DNA of 64,000 bases. It comes from Dasysyrphus tricinctus. Lineage: Eukaryota; Arthropoda; Insecta; Diptera; Syrphidae. Of the stretch, positions 41,733-54,383 are shown one piece after another. Positions within the stretch are counted from its first letter, which is position 1. The number at the start of each line of letters is the position of its first letter. The translations under genes were made by a program, and so were the position numbers. The stretch lies in contig OY992530.1 in NCBI GenBank assembly GCA_963921185.1, forward strand, positions 168,685,396-168,749,395. The letters are read 5' to 3'. Under the pieces are notes generated by a model. It did not search any database and was not told where the DNA came from. It saw only the letters and a list, made by a program, of their open reading frames with translations.

Positions 41733-42380
41733 TCAAGTGCTGGATACAAAGCGTTGTCATTTCAAAACTACTTGGTGGATTTTGATGGTTGAAGCGGTTT
41801 TTAGCCTAAATTTAAACCTTCTAAGTTATTTTAAAAAATATTTCCAATTTAAACAAAAATTTCGAAAAATTTGCCCATAGAACTAGTATCATCATATTCT
41901 TGAAATTCGAGAAAAGAAAATAGTTTTTTGAGACAATTTTTTGAAATCTTTGCTCGAATTGGAAATGGTTTTTGAAATATCTTAGAAGACCTTAATTAAG
42001 ACTAAGGACCGTTTCAATAATTAAAATCCGGCAAGTAGTTTTGAAATGACAACGTTTTGTATCCAGCACTTGCAAGAATTTAATATAAATTTTTTGCAAA
42101 CGTTAAATACAAAGCGTTGTCATTTCAAAACTACTTGGTGGATTTTAATTATTGAAGCGGATTTCAGCCTTAATTTAAACCTTCTAAGTTATTTTAAAAA
42201 ATATTTCCAATTTAAATAAAAATTTCGAAAAATTTGCCCATAAGACTAGTATCATCATATTCTTGAAATTCGAAAAAAGACGAAAATAGTTTTTTGAGAC
42301 AATTTTTTGAAATCTTTGCTCGAATTGGAAATGGTTTTTGAAATAGCTTAGAAGAACTTAATTAAGACTAATAGACTAAG
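41733..42380. mobile_element. Two tandem palindromic MITEs
   Basis: Unit 1 (41733-42071) begins GTGCTGGATACAAAGCGTTG and ends with the mirror CAACGTTTTGTATCCAGCAC. Unit 2 (from about 42085) repeats ACAAAGCGTTGTCATTTCAA and is cut at about 42380. Internal AGTATCATCAT, TTCGAAAAATTTGC and AATGGTTTTTGA blocks resemble the units at 27210-28810, so the two families are probably related. Confidence 0.75.
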
Positions 42381-42595
42381 GGCGGTATTCACCGACGGCT
42401 CATAACTTATGAGGCTCATAAACCTATTCACCAAGCAATAATAGTGAATATTTATGAGCGCTCATAAGACTTATGAGTGGTCCTGACCACTCATAAAGTT
42501 ATGAGCGCTCTCTCCAAAAACTAATTCGAAAACCTTCGAAGTAACCCTTCAAAAAAATTCACTTACTCATTTTGTCGGTACTTTTTGGATCCTTA

Positions 42596-42745
42596 AGGCT
42601 CTCCCAAACCAACGCGATTTCGTAGCGAATCATTCGCAAAGGCGATTTTTTGTTGTTGTTTAGCATTGTGTATCTTTCATATTTTGTATTATTGTGAATG
42701 ATTTCGCGTTGTCGGCGAATATTTCGCGTTGGTTTGGGAGAGCCC
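42596..42745. mobile_element. Harbinger-like MITE, 150 bp
   Basis: Ends AGGCTCTCCCAAACCAACGCG and CGCGTTGGTTTGGGAGAGCCC, flanked by TTA (42593-42595, 42746-42748). The preceding stretch (from 42387, GGGCGGTATTCACCG with TAA before it) looks like one end of another such element with no visible partner. Confidence 0.8.
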
Positions 42746-45223
42746 TTACAAAAATGAGTCTCGCACGCACACATATTGTAAATCCTTTTGTCTTCAGGAA
42801 TTTTATTTTTTTGTTTCAATTTTTAAAGTTGTTTTTGTAATTCACGCTGTGAAAATTTGAAAAAATAGGATAATAAAAGGTGTATATAATGAATCTGTTC
42901 CGGAGAGTAAAAACCTTGCCCATCTGTTCTTCATTCTATCACCATGATGTTTTTGAGAACAGTTAAGAACAATATTTCCTGCACCTACTTTTGTGGTCGA
43001 GAAAGTGAGTGAGAAATGTCGAAGTACCAGTACCAGTTGATTTGTTTGTCTGGGATAATAATAAGCAAAAATTTATCTCAGAAAAACTTTTTGCTTAAAT
43101 CTGACAGTTTTGACAGTTTTCACACATTTATACTGTTCTGGGTTCCAATTTCGCAAGGGTGACTGATTTTCTGTGTACACATTCTATTCACACCCAAAAC
43201 AAATGTAAATAATGTGGGAAGACCTTAAAAGTTTTGAAATGTTAATGTAATTTTGGTATCACTAAAATAGATTGAGGGGTGTCATAGAGATCAGTGTGAA
43301 TAACACAAAAAAAAAGTTTTTTCCAGATAAGGATGTGCGATATTGAAAAAACATCGATTACATCATCGAAGGCCAAACATCGATGTCAATTAATATCGAA
43401 CCGAAAACATCGATGCTACCATTATATATAAATCTAATAGTAGTATTACTTGAGGAAAAAGATACTAGCGCTACAGACGACTGAAGCAAGAAGTTCATAG
43501 CTTCACACCCAACTCACAGCAGACGAAAAATCAAAAAATACATTATTTCCTCACTACATGAGAGAAGGCAATTATCTTCTTTCTCCTCACGTCACAGCAG
43601 TGCCAATATACGAGAGTGAGAAGAGAACAAAAAAAGAGAACCAAAACAAGCTGCCGAAAAAAAAATAAAGAATGAATTGGTATGTATGTATGTACATACA
43701 TACATACTTAGGTACAGACATTGAGGAGAAGAGGAAACAAAAAAAGAGGATCAAAACAAGTTTTTATCGTTACATAAAGGTTCAATACACATCGCATATT
43801 TTCTAAACAGAAACAAATTCTTTTGTTCTCGATGACTGTTCTTTGCCAAGATAAGACACCCAAAATGCTTTTCGTGTCGGGAGCCTTTAAAATAGATTGG
43901 AATGAAAATTAGAAACTGATGTCTATTTGCGTAGGTATTCGTTCTTATTTTCTTGTATGTAGGTGGAAACAGGTTTTTATTTTTTTATCGCTTTCTAAGT
44001 GGTTTTTTGATGTGGAGCGTCGAGTTTCTCAGATTTAATTCAAAGCAATATGAGGCCGTGAGTGCAAAAGTAGTGTAACCCATTTTTTGGCATTGTTGAT
44101 ATTTTTGTCTCGTATTTTTACATTTATGCATCAAAAGTCATCAAAGCTAATTTCTAAAAGCTTTCCAAAAATGTGACGTATACTATTTGAATCTCAGTAA
44201 AAATATTATTAAAAATCGATTCAAAACGAAAAACATGATAAAAAAAGAGGGTTAAACCGATTTTTCACTCACAGCCTCATATATGATTGTATGAAAAAAA
44301 ACTTAAAATCGTTGGAGCGGTTTTTAAAAAAATTAATTTTTATATATCAAATTCTTACAATGTACATATAAAAATTAAATTTCAAGACATCAAATTTTCA
44401 AAACAATAATTTGAAACTTTTTTAGAAGTCCAGAAATTAGTTTTTTGAAAATTTTGATGTGCAATATTACTTGAACTTATTTGAAATATGTGTATGGGTG
44501 ATTCTCTGCAAACTCTGGTTGTTTTTTTAGAATATTTTCAAAAATTAAAACTTCCTGGAAACAATTTTTGTTTTGTGTTTGTGGCTTCATTTAGTCAGAG
44601 TATCATATCAGTAAAAGCATTTTGCTACAACTTAAAAAAAAAAAAATATAGTGAAATGTACCTACTAAAACTAGTATAGACGATAATGAAACTCTTTTTC
44701 TTTTTTTCTTTTTAGTTTGTTCTCCTTTTTTTGACCATATTTTTGTTGAGATTCTTGATTGTCTAATACGTTTTGACCTCTTGACATTTCTACTTCCCTT
44801 TTTTCTTTAAAAAATTATCTCTTTTTCGTTTTTGAAGTCTGTTTTTCCTAATAGCAACCCTTTTCCTTGTGCTGGGTTATTACTTAGTTTTTATTGCACG
44901 GAATGATTTTTGTTTGACTCGTTCGAGGTATTGCTACCGTTCTTACAAAAAAAAATAGGTAGAAAGAAATATTATTGCAAGAAATTAGTTTATAATATTT
45001 AATTAAAGCTCAAAAAGTATTTAAATGCCACGGTACTGACATCCACAGTACTGACATTTAGACAGTTTATGTGACCTAACTTCTCTATGTTAACGAGAAA
45101 AATAATTTCCAGGACAATTTTAACTTATGCCGTTAAAAGGAATACAAAATTCTGATAACCAGCCAAAAACAAGTTATAACATGCCTTAAAAATACTACCA
45201 CGGTACTGACAAATAAATTTGTA
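42746..45223. other. AT-rich intergenic, no gene recognised
   Basis: Contains a cluster of ATCGAT motifs (43350-43420), ATGT/ACAT microsatellite (43681-43709), and long low-complexity AT stretches. The motif ACGGTACTGACA occurs near 45030 and 45199 and again near 50975, flanking the Jockey-like insertion. Confidence 0.45.
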
Positions 45224-45908
45224 ACATACTTTCATCAATTCAATTCAATTTCTTTTATTGAACATTATCAGTCATATTTATTAGATTTGCTTAGAACACG
45301 CTTGGGCAGTTGTCCAGCTAGTAATGCCTAAATAGTTTAGCCAACTTGTTATTTATAAACGCATTCCAACAATTGCCCAAATGTGGCCTCATTTATTCAC
45401 TGACATGCCTGTATTTATTCATTTTTGAATGAATTAATGAATTTTAGTACGCTTTGGGGCACGTTCAACTAGGTTTTCATTCATTTCAAAACTAGAAAAT
45501 TAGAAAACCAGAAATATTTGCTCACCTTATTCATTAAACGTGTACTTTGAAATAAGATTTGGACAACCAATTTCAGTGGATAAGTTAGTTAATCGGTGCT
45601 AAGTATTTATAAATAACATTTTGGAGTTGGACAGGTGTCTAAAGTTAGACATCGCTTGGAATGGGTTTATAAATAGCACTGTATATATACAATCTGGCTT
45701 ATAACTAATATGATACTATGATAAATTTACATTTGTTGGCACATAGGGGGCCTAACGTTATACAATGTCTTAAGTTTAACAAATTATAGATATATAAATT
45801 ACATGTCAAAAAATTTAAATTAAAAGTCGGCTGACTTAATCGTCCTCAAGGTGTTCATTCCCGGTTGTCAATGGTGTTTTTGGTGTAGGTTGGGGGAAGT
45901 TTTGGCGT

Positions 45909-48826
45909 TTAGCCACGGTAGAAGGCTGACCCAATGTCAGCGTAGAACGAGACTGCTTCCTCGTTGTCCATGATTATGTTGTCATCAAGTGTTTCCATTA
46001 CACTGAGGTACCTTGGCTCCGGATGTCGTTGCTCAGTGGTCATCCTTCTCATTAGCTGATTCGGGTGGTCGATGATGTGCCGTACTAGTCTCTTCGCTGA
46101 AAGGACTAGGTATTTGTCCAGCGGGATTATGTTGGCTTTGGAGTAGAGATGTTCGTTCCTGTAGTGTTTCCGCCGCTGCCGGTGGAAGTACAGTCCGGTG
46201 CAAATTCTGAGAATCTTCCTTTCGAATACTTGAAGCTCCTTCATGGCTGTCTTGGAGATTGAAAACCAGACTGGGAAGGAGTAGCTGATGATAGGTCGTA
46301 AGAGCTGCTTGTAGATCAGTAACTTCGTTGGTTGGCTTAGTCCTTTTCTTTTCTTCATCAATGGATGTAGACGGTGAAAGGCCCAGCTGGCTTTTTTGAG
46401 TACATTTCTTGAGTGCGGGTTGAACCTTAGCAACTCATTGAACTGGACTCCCAGGTACTTCACATTCTTTTTGGCAGCTATGATGGATCCGTCAGGGAGT
46501 CTCAAGATCAGATTTCTGCAGTTGGCTGCGGTGCGAAGACCTCTACCAGTTGAAGGCCTCCTGAAGCAGATAAGTTCCGACTTGGAAGTGTTGATTCGGA
46601 TGCCCCATTTCGTGTAGAAATTGAAGAGTCTGTTGATGTGGGCCTCTACTTGTCGGACGGCGATAAACGGTGACATTGATGATGCATAGGTGAGCGAGTC
46701 GTCGGCGTATAGCAGGTTCTCGCATCCAATTGGGGCAGGTTGGTCGGATGTCATCAGGCTGTAGAGGAAGGGGCCAAGTTTTGAACCTTGGGCGACTCCG
46801 GCTCTGATATTCTTCATGTTTGACTTACAATTGTCTAGTTGTACGAAAAATTTCCTGAAAGAAAGAAAAGAAAAAAGAATTTTTGTTAGTGGCGGTGGTA
46901 CCTGTAATAGATGAAGTTTATGTATTAGGGCTTCTATCCAAACGCTATCAAATGCTTTCTCGACATCCAGAAAGCATCCGACGGTGACACGATGACTGTT
47001 GAGGGAGGTGGTGATATCGTGTTGGAACTTCAGCAGCGGATGCAGCGTTGAGTGCTTTTCTCGAAAGCCAAACTGCATGTCAGGGATGATTGAGTTTTCA
47101 TTGCAGAATTTCTTCAGCCTCCGGAGGATTACTTCTTCCAATAATTTGCTGATATTGTTGAGAAGTGATATTGGCCTGTAGTTGGATATTAGGTTGGAAG
47201 CACCTTTCTTCGGGATTGCCACAATCTTCGCTGTTTTCCACGTCTGGGGGAAGTAGCAGTTGTTGATGCAGTTGTTAAGGATGATTGTGAGGAAGATCAT
47301 TACTGCTTGTGGAAACCTTTTCAGGATGTAATTGGAAACGCCATCTGGTCCAGATGATTTTTTTGGCTTTGCATTGCCGATGATCTCTGCTACCTCCTCT
47401 AGATTGCATAGATGTGGACTATCGGTGGGATCACTTGCTGGGTTGGTGTCATCGAAACTGATTATATCCGGATTTGGCTGTAGGGTTAGCTGAATTGATG
47501 CTTCTACTTCTTGTAGGAAGGTCGGGTCAGTAGGTGGGTTCGGTGTGAAGTTTCCTTCGAAGTAGTTGGCGAACGCTTCCACCTTGTCCTGGGTTGAGGT
47601 TGCTTCAATGTTGTTGCTGATAATGGATTCAGGCATCTGAGGCTGTTTTCCAATGATCCTATTGATGTTTTTAAGGCATCATGTCCTGGCTTAATTGCTT
47701 GCAATCTTCTCTGGTACTGGATATTGTTATGGTGTTGAATTGAGTTCCGGAACATGATGTTGACTTGCTGTAGCTCATTCCAAACTGTCTGGTAGTTGAT
47801 ATTTGTCGTATTTAGCTCGCTTCGATGGATCCGCTGGAGTCGTTTTCTTAGCCGCTGTCAGTGAGCATACAAATTCTGGACGTAATCAGGAAGGTGTTGG
47901 TACCTGTCCTTTGACGTCCTAGGCCGCTTTTGCTTCTCCAGGGCTTCAGATACGGCATGTTCGAGGTTGTCAATAGCTGCATCGATTTCGGTATCCAGCA
48001 GATTCCTGTTTGAAGGTGGAAGAGTTATGTTGTCTTCGATGTCCCTGTGAAGTCTTTCAATATCCAGCCGTCTGAAGTTGATAAAGTTATCCGGAGTTTC
48101 TGTTGATAGGAGTATTGGTTGGTCCAGGTTGATAGACAGTTGAACAGCTTCGTGATCCGAGTCGCTTTGTATAATTGTACAGATATAATTCCGGATTTCC
48201 GGAAGAATGTGTACAAGGTTCGAGGAGGCCAGGAAGAAGTCCAGCGTTGATGGCGTTCTAGGGAAGGTCGGCTTCGGCTGGGATATAACCACCAGAGAAT
48301 GTTCATTGCTGTTCAGTTCCATCCAATCTACAATTGCTTTGCCTTCGTTGCTGATTTTGGAATCCAACCATAGGTGATATCTCGCATTGAAATCACCTCC
48401 AATGATGCCATAGGTGCTTTGCTTCAGGATGCTGTTGAGGATGAGCAGGTCACTATGTATGTTCCTTGCAGAGGATGCGCACTTGAAGTATGTGCTGATG
48501 ACTGTAAGGGTCTCACCTCTTCCTAGGGTCATCGTGATGGCGGTGGCTTCACTAGTCTTTAGTCGTGGGATAATGACTTCTTTTGTACTGGGGGAGAATT
48601 TGTCTTTTATGAAGACTGCTGTTCCAACGCGGTCCTCGTTTTTGTCCTGCCGGTACGTTTTGTATCCTTTGATGTTGATGTTGTTTTGTTTAGTCACTTT
48701 CGTCTCGCTGATGAGGGCAATATCAGGGGTATTGTTCTTCATGAATAGGTTGAATGACGTCCTCTTATCTAGGCTGTATAATGAATTAACATTATACGTC
48801 AGGATGCGGAGTTTCTTCAATGGCAT
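45909..48826 (-). pseudogene. Jockey-like ORF2: endonuclease and reverse transcriptase
   Basis: Starts with ATG at 48826, overlapping the ORF1 stop by 10 bases. The endonuclease (48826 to about 48100) shows LTYNVNSL, LISETKV, GGDFNARYHLW and SDSDHEAV. TGA at 47858-47860 interrupts the linker, and a 1-base shift near 47670 leads into the RT frame (from 47636). The RT has NYRPISLL, GFREKHST, FLDVEKAFDSVW, GVAQGSKLGP, YADDS (46692-46709) and a C-terminal region ending YRG. ORF2 nicks DNA and reverse-transcribes the RNA at the nick (target-primed reverse transcription). Confidence 0.92.
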
Positions 48827-50426
48827 ATTTCGAAGACGAAGGCGGCCAAGACCGCGGACTTGTCTTTATCACTAAGTTGATTGTAGTTGGATGGGACGGC
48901 ATTCCGGGCTTTATCCATGATGGAGATGAGGTTGGACCCGAGGAGCCGCTGGACTTCATTGTTGAGGTTCATGGATGGGGAAGTTGCTGAAGTTCTTGTC
49001 GGTTTGACAGAGGCTGTCTTCACAGGGATGGTTTTGGCTGGAATCCTTGGCTGCTGTTGATGCTGCATTTTCGTTGTTGATGGTCTGGGTGTTGAATTCT
49101 GTCTGGCCATTGCTGCGTAGCTGACTGATGGACGGGTTACCACACAAGCTGATTTAGCGACGAACTCTTTGGGCGCCTTCTTCTCTGCAATCACCTTGTT
49201 CCTCTCTGTAAGGCGGGCCTTTAGAGTGGGGCAGCCCTTGAAGCTTGCAGGATGTCCTTCTTTCTGACAGTTGGCACACCATACGTCCAGTCCTGTGTTC
49301 TCCTTTCGCTTGCATTGTCCGGGCTCGTGGTCTTCTTTGCACTTGACGCACACGTATTGGCGGCCACAGTTGGTGGCTACGTGTCCGAAGCGCTGGCAGT
49401 TCCGGCACTGGACGATGTCATTGGACTTCATTCGCTCCCAATGAACCCTCTGGTTCATTATTAGGGTCTTGGAGCACACCTCGTTGATGTCACACGTCTT
49501 TGATACTTCAACGACAAAGTTGTTGTAGTGCTTTGTCTTTGCCTTCTTGGATTTGAAGTGCGTCACTGAGATTATTGGGAGTCCCTCGATGCGGAGCTCA
49601 TCTTCGACTTCTATGGCTGAACAGGTAAAATGTATACCTTTCAGTAGAAGGAGGTTCTTCCTGTCTTCCCTTGGCGTAAATGAGTTGAACTGTATCTTCA
49701 TGGTTTTGAGGTACTTCATGATGGCTTCGAATGATGTTTTGTCTTCGTGCTCCTGTTTTTGAATGTCACTGGTATGTTGCTTGCCTTGCAGTGTCTCCTT
49801 ATCTCGGCGACACTTCCAGAGAAGCAAAATATCGGAGGCATTCCAGGACCTTTGCTTGGGTTGACGGCAGCTATGTCATTGGTTGTCTTCGGGGTCTGAA
49901 CAGGAGCAGGATTAGAGGCTGCTACTGCTTTGATGGCGGCTGATGATGTTGATGCTTTTGCGGCTTCTTCAATTTTGGCTGGCGTTTGTTTCTTTGCCTG
50001 GATTGGAGGGATCTTCGGTGACTCTACGTCCAATTGGGGGCGCTTAGTTGTGTCCTTTGGTGCAGATTTTCCTGTTTTACGTGGTCTCTTCTGACCAAGT
50101 AAAGGTGAATCGCTGAAATCGTCCTCTGAACTTACTTCCGATGTCTGGCTGGATGAAAGCACTTCACAAATGACCTGTTCTTCCTTAGCGTTCACTTCCG
50201 AGCGCTCTTCAGCATCATCGTCATTGGATGAATCACAGTTAGAAGAATCTTCAACCTCCATACTGTCACCTTCTTTGCTTTCTTCTTCGTTTCTTTTGGT
50301 CGGGGTGACAAATTTACTGAATGTCTCGTTAAGCCTCGGTCCATAATCGGGTAGGTGAGTGACTATCCTGGTCAGCAATGCATCGAGCGAAGCAAATGCT
50401 GCCTCCGGATTAAATGGTTCACCCAT
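48817..50426 (-). pseudogene. Jockey-like ORF1 (Gag-like, CCHC zinc knuckles)
   Basis: ATG at 50426. The acidic and Ser/Lys-rich N-terminal half (50426-49716 frame) contains KRPRKTGK, possibly a nuclear signal. A 1-base shift at about 49730 continues into the second frame with an RNA-binding-like segment and three zinc knuckles (CRNCQRFGHVATNC; CVKCKEDHEPGQC; CANCQKEGHPASFKGC), then a Gln/Pro/Thr-rich tail, ending at 48817. ORF1 proteins bind the element RNA. The frameshift could be a mutation; a programmed shift within ORF1 is not known for this clade. Confidence 0.9.
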
Positions 50427-50674
50427 TTCCGGCTTAGCTTCACTTTCACTTTTATTATTTTACTACACTGATTAAAATGCACAACACTTATTTTTAAAAA
50501 AACCTATATTCCGCGAATTAATCAGGATTAGCACTTGTTAACCGCAGGTAGCCCGCAGGTATACCTGAGTTACACTTCTGTTTTATTTATTTCGGGGTGG
50601 ATATTTTTTTTTTAATCTTCCGCTTACGATGCGCACGCACTGAACGATGTACACTGAATGTACATACTTTCATC

Positions 50675-51105
50675 CCATGAAAATATATCAACTAGTTTAT
50701 CTTTTAGAAAACCACAATACATACGTGTTAAAGCTAAAACAAAATGGCGGTTGAGCGGGAAATCTTTTTAATTCAAAAATAGAACTAAAACCTCGGACAA
50801 AATTCATTCATGATTATTTTATTCAGCAATAAGTATTTTGACTTAATTTTTGCATTATTTTGTCAAGCAAGTATTGCACTCAAACTTTTCTACGGACAAG
50901 ATTTCAATTCAATGAAGTATTTCATTAGAAAAAAGTAGATATCGGAAAAACAAGGAACGGACAGGTCACGGTACTGACATTTTTGCTACACTTTCTCAAC
51001 CATGTTGAAGAAGTAGCAAATTGGGTCATGATATCGAATGTAGATTGTAGTAAATAGCCATTTACACAATTCAAACCAAAAATATATAAGAACATTTTAC
51101 ATTAA
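50675..51105. other. AT-rich spacer, no gene
   Basis: Only AT-rich sequence between the Jockey target duplication and the next MITE. It includes another ACGGTACTGACA motif near 50975. Confidence 0.5.
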
Positions 51106-51772
51106 GGCCGTGTGCCAATTGCGTTAAAATTCTGGTTAAATTTGATCCCAGTTAAATGTTATCCCTTTTTATAGGGGTGAGTAAAATTTAAGGTTTTTGC
51201 TGTGTCAATTGGATTAAATGGGATTTTTTTTTATATTCACTTCCCATTAGTTTTGTTGTTGCATTTTTCTCAGTAATGATAGTTCGCAAACATATCAGTT
51301 TGCAAAATGAATGAATCATCTGAAAAAGTATTTTCAATAAATTTTATTGATTCTTTTACATTATCAAGGATTTATATCAAGTTATTCAAACTTCTTCTTG
51401 AGTGCATACTTAAATTTATTATAAGGTCTTTGTCTATATTTCTTAATCCTTTCATTTAATTTTAGTTTTTTTTTCATTTTTCATCTTTCCCGATAGGATT
51501 CATGACTTCTTGATAGCAAAATAAAATATTTATCTACATTCATCTCCCTCAGCAGTTTTTTTATAAGGGTTTACAACAACACAAACAAATCCGGATCGCT
51601 TAAGATACGCAGCCGAACGCGCCCATAGACATGTCAAAAATTAACCACCGACTAAAATTTTAACGAGCTCCTGAGCAGGTTAAATTTTGAAGTCTATATT
51701 CACCTCGGTAATGTCAAAATTTAGCCATGGGATCAAATTTAACCAGGATTTTAACGCAATTGGCACACGGCC
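51106..51772. mobile_element. Harbinger-like MITE, 667 bp
   Basis: Inverted ends GGCCGTGTGCCAATTGCG and CGCAATTGGCACACGGCC, continuing into GTTAAAATTCTGGTTAAATT and its mirror, with TAA on both flanks (51103-51105, 51773-51775). A 3-bp TAA duplication fits PIF/Harbinger. No coding frame. Confidence 0.88.
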
Positions 51773-51922
51773 TAAGTAACAAAAACGAACATTTTACGTT
51801 AAACAACAAAAAAAGCACTGGACACAAAGACACAGTTGAGACGGAATCACCCATATACAAAAATTAATCTAAATCCGTTCTGCTGATAATAAGAAAATTC
51901 AAAATATAAAAACCATTGTATT

Positions 51923-52060
51923 GGCGTTTTTCTATTTTAGCTCAGAGCAGATCAGATCAGATTCAAAACACAAAAATAATTGAATCAGAGGGCTCAGATA
52001 ATAAAATTTTCAATTTCTGAATCTGATCTGATCTGCTCTGAGTTAAAAAAGAAAAACGCC
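51923..52060. mobile_element. Small MITE with GGCGTTTTTC ends and TCAGATC motifs
   Basis: GGCGTTTTTCTATTTTAGCT at left is mirrored by AGTTAAAAAAGAAAAACGCC at right, with CAGAGCAGATCAGATCAGAT and its mirror inside. A related, larger copy ends at about 23744 (GAAAAACGCC). Confidence 0.8.
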
Positions 52061-52940
52061 CTAGGTACTACTAATAGTTGCTAAGATTAAAATTTTATAA
52101 TTTTTGATAGTTTTAGCATACCGAAAAAGTTTAATTAAAATCGTAGGAGTCATTTTTGAGAAAAAAAAATATTTTCTTTAACCGTTTTTTAACTTTTGTT
52201 TGTTGGGTACCGTTGTTTTTTTATAAAAGTAAAATTTTTTCTTAAAATATTTTGTAAAGTATTAAATACTTTTGAGTATCAAGTTTCAAAAATATCGATC
52301 ATGTCGTTTTCGAAATATTTGATTAAAAAAAATGGAAGCATTTTTTTTAAATCCAAAAAAAGAATTGCTTAGAAGATTTTGGTATACAATACTGTTTTAT
52401 TTTTTGGAAGCTTCTGTATTAAAAAAAAAAAGATTGAAATCATAGTCATACAGTTTTGACCAAAATGTTCAATTAAAATGAAGTTCAACTATGGATGCTC
52501 TGCCAGTCAATTTTAGTCGTGTTGATAGAAGCTTAAGAGACTAGAAATTGTATAATTCTCGACCGTTACTTCAGAATTTTGAATAAAATAAAAAATCTGT
52601 AAAGGGAATAATTATTATTTGTTACAGTTATACAAAGTTTTTGTATTTTTCTCGTTTGAGGTTGCGGGTAAGGCTAGTAATAAATATAATTGTGAAAAAT
52701 GTATAAAATATGATATTTATTTTCTTGATTCCATATTCGTTCCTTATAATCGCTCTATGCCATGAATATCGTTTCTTTGGGTTTCGTACTTTCTGTCGTT
52801 CGTATCGTAATTCATAAAAGGGTCCCTGACGAAAGTTTTTACTATGACAAAGTGCTTAGAATTTTAAGATGATACTTTTATCTATTTTATATATCTAATT
52901 TCTTTTTCATTCAAAAATCTTGTGGGGATGAACTAGTCTA
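52061..52940. other. AT-rich spacer, no gene
   Basis: Low-complexity AT-rich sequence without supported frames or repeats. Confidence 0.5.
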
Positions 52941-53312
52941 GGATCCCGCCCTAGGACGACCTACCCTCATAAAGGTACCAGATGAGCGGTATACAGTTTT
53001 GTAGACAGTGTCTTAAAAAACAATTTGCGCAAGGGTTGCCTGTCGAAAAATGGTCAAGGCATAGGGCTGCCAAGCAATTACTCTCAATTTTTTATATGAT
53101 ATTTTTTGTATATCCTTAAGGCCTACCATCTAAGCTGGGGCGGATAGTTGAAAAACCTCAAAAATTGAGAGTAATTGCTTGGCAGCCCTATGCCTTGACC
53201 ATTTTTCGACAGGCAGCCCATGTGCAAATTGTTTTTTAAGACACTGTCTACAAAACTGTATACCGCTCATCTGGTACCTTTATGAGGGTACCTACCGTCC
53301 TATGGCGGGATC
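52941..53312. repeat. Hairpin repeat, 372 bp
   Basis: Arms of about 150 bp (GGTACCAGATGAGCGGTATA … CTTGGCAGCCCTATGCC) pair almost perfectly around an AT-rich loop at about 53095-53155. The ends are GATCCCGCC and GGCGGGATC. Likely a foldback MITE. The frame at 53179 is part of it. Confidence 0.85.
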
Positions 53313-54370
53313 TTCTATTAAACAGAATGCAAAAACTATCAATATGATTGCTTTACGAACCCTATAAATTCTATAAATAAAATAAAATAAAATCAAATGA
53401 AATAAAATAAAATAAAATTAAATTAAATTAAATTAAACACCTTGAACATTAGTTCGAAAGTTCTATCGATAATTTTTGAACCGTTGTAAATAAAATTGGA
53501 ATAAAGTGTGGGAAGTTCAAAATTTACAAGAAAAATAGTTTTTTGTCTTAGATTTGTGTCTACAAAAATAGACATACATAGGTATACTTAATTTTTTTTT
53601 TTTAACTTTCATAATGCAACGTTTGTACCTATTGATATTTTGGAGCTCCCTCTTATTTTAACTTGATCGTTTAAGACGAGAAACACAGGAGTAGGTACCT
53701 ACCTAATTAACTATAAAAAAAAACTATAACAACCTTGCAAGAAAAAAAATAGTGGCCACGAAGATTTAAATATTAAATTACTCTAAGCCCCGACAATTTT
53801 AAGATGAAATAAATTCTTGGTTCATGTTTTCAACGAAAAATAACTGCCCACCCACATCAATAGCTAAAAATTATAGATCTTAATTGACATCACATTTCAG
53901 CAAAGAAATCACTCAAAACACCAATTAGGCAGGCAGACCTAACTCCTTTCAAGCAAATAAGCTTGAATATTGAAAATAAATTAATTGAAAAACTTCTGGT
54001 ACAAGAAAACCAAACTCAAACTACCTTCGAATGAGTTTCTCTATCTCAATTTTTTTTAAGTAGGTATACTTTTTCTTACTTCAAAACAAACTACCAGAGT
54101 TCAGACAAGAGAGACCAAACAAATCGAACCCGAAACCACAAACAAGTTTTTTTCTCTGTCATTTTTTGTGTGCTCTGCTCATACTTTCAGTTTTTTTTAC
54201 ATTGACTTCTAAAAAAAAAACTTATCGTAGTCGCAAGTAGATATACCCACGCCACATGCCACAGTACACATATTAAAGGTCATTAGAGTTTTGATTTTTG
54301 TTTCTTCTGCGCATACATCAAAATTTGTGTCAAATGTCAGTATTTGTTGTTGTTTTTACGTGTATTTAAA
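53313..54370. other. Simple repeat and AT-rich spacer
   Basis: An ATAAA/ATTAA pentanucleotide array occupies about 53368-53438. The rest is AT-rich with no gene. It ends at the target duplication of the next LINE. Confidence 0.5.
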
Positions 54371-54383
54371 TCCTCACGCTCCC

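Larger units (their letters stand above)
45237..50661 (-). mobile_element. Nearly full-length Jockey-like non-LTR retrotransposon
   Basis: 5.4 kb on the minus strand, flanked by a 13-bp target duplication ACATACTTTCATC (45224-45236, 50662-50674). It has a 5' UTR beginning ACATTCAGTGTACATCG, ORF1 with three CCHC knuckles, ORF2 with AP endonuclease and reverse transcriptase, a 3' UTR, and a tail of AATAAAAG plus GAATT repeats instead of poly(A). Lesions: one shift in ORF1, one TGA and one shift in ORF2. It is full-length but probably inactive. Confidence 0.92.
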
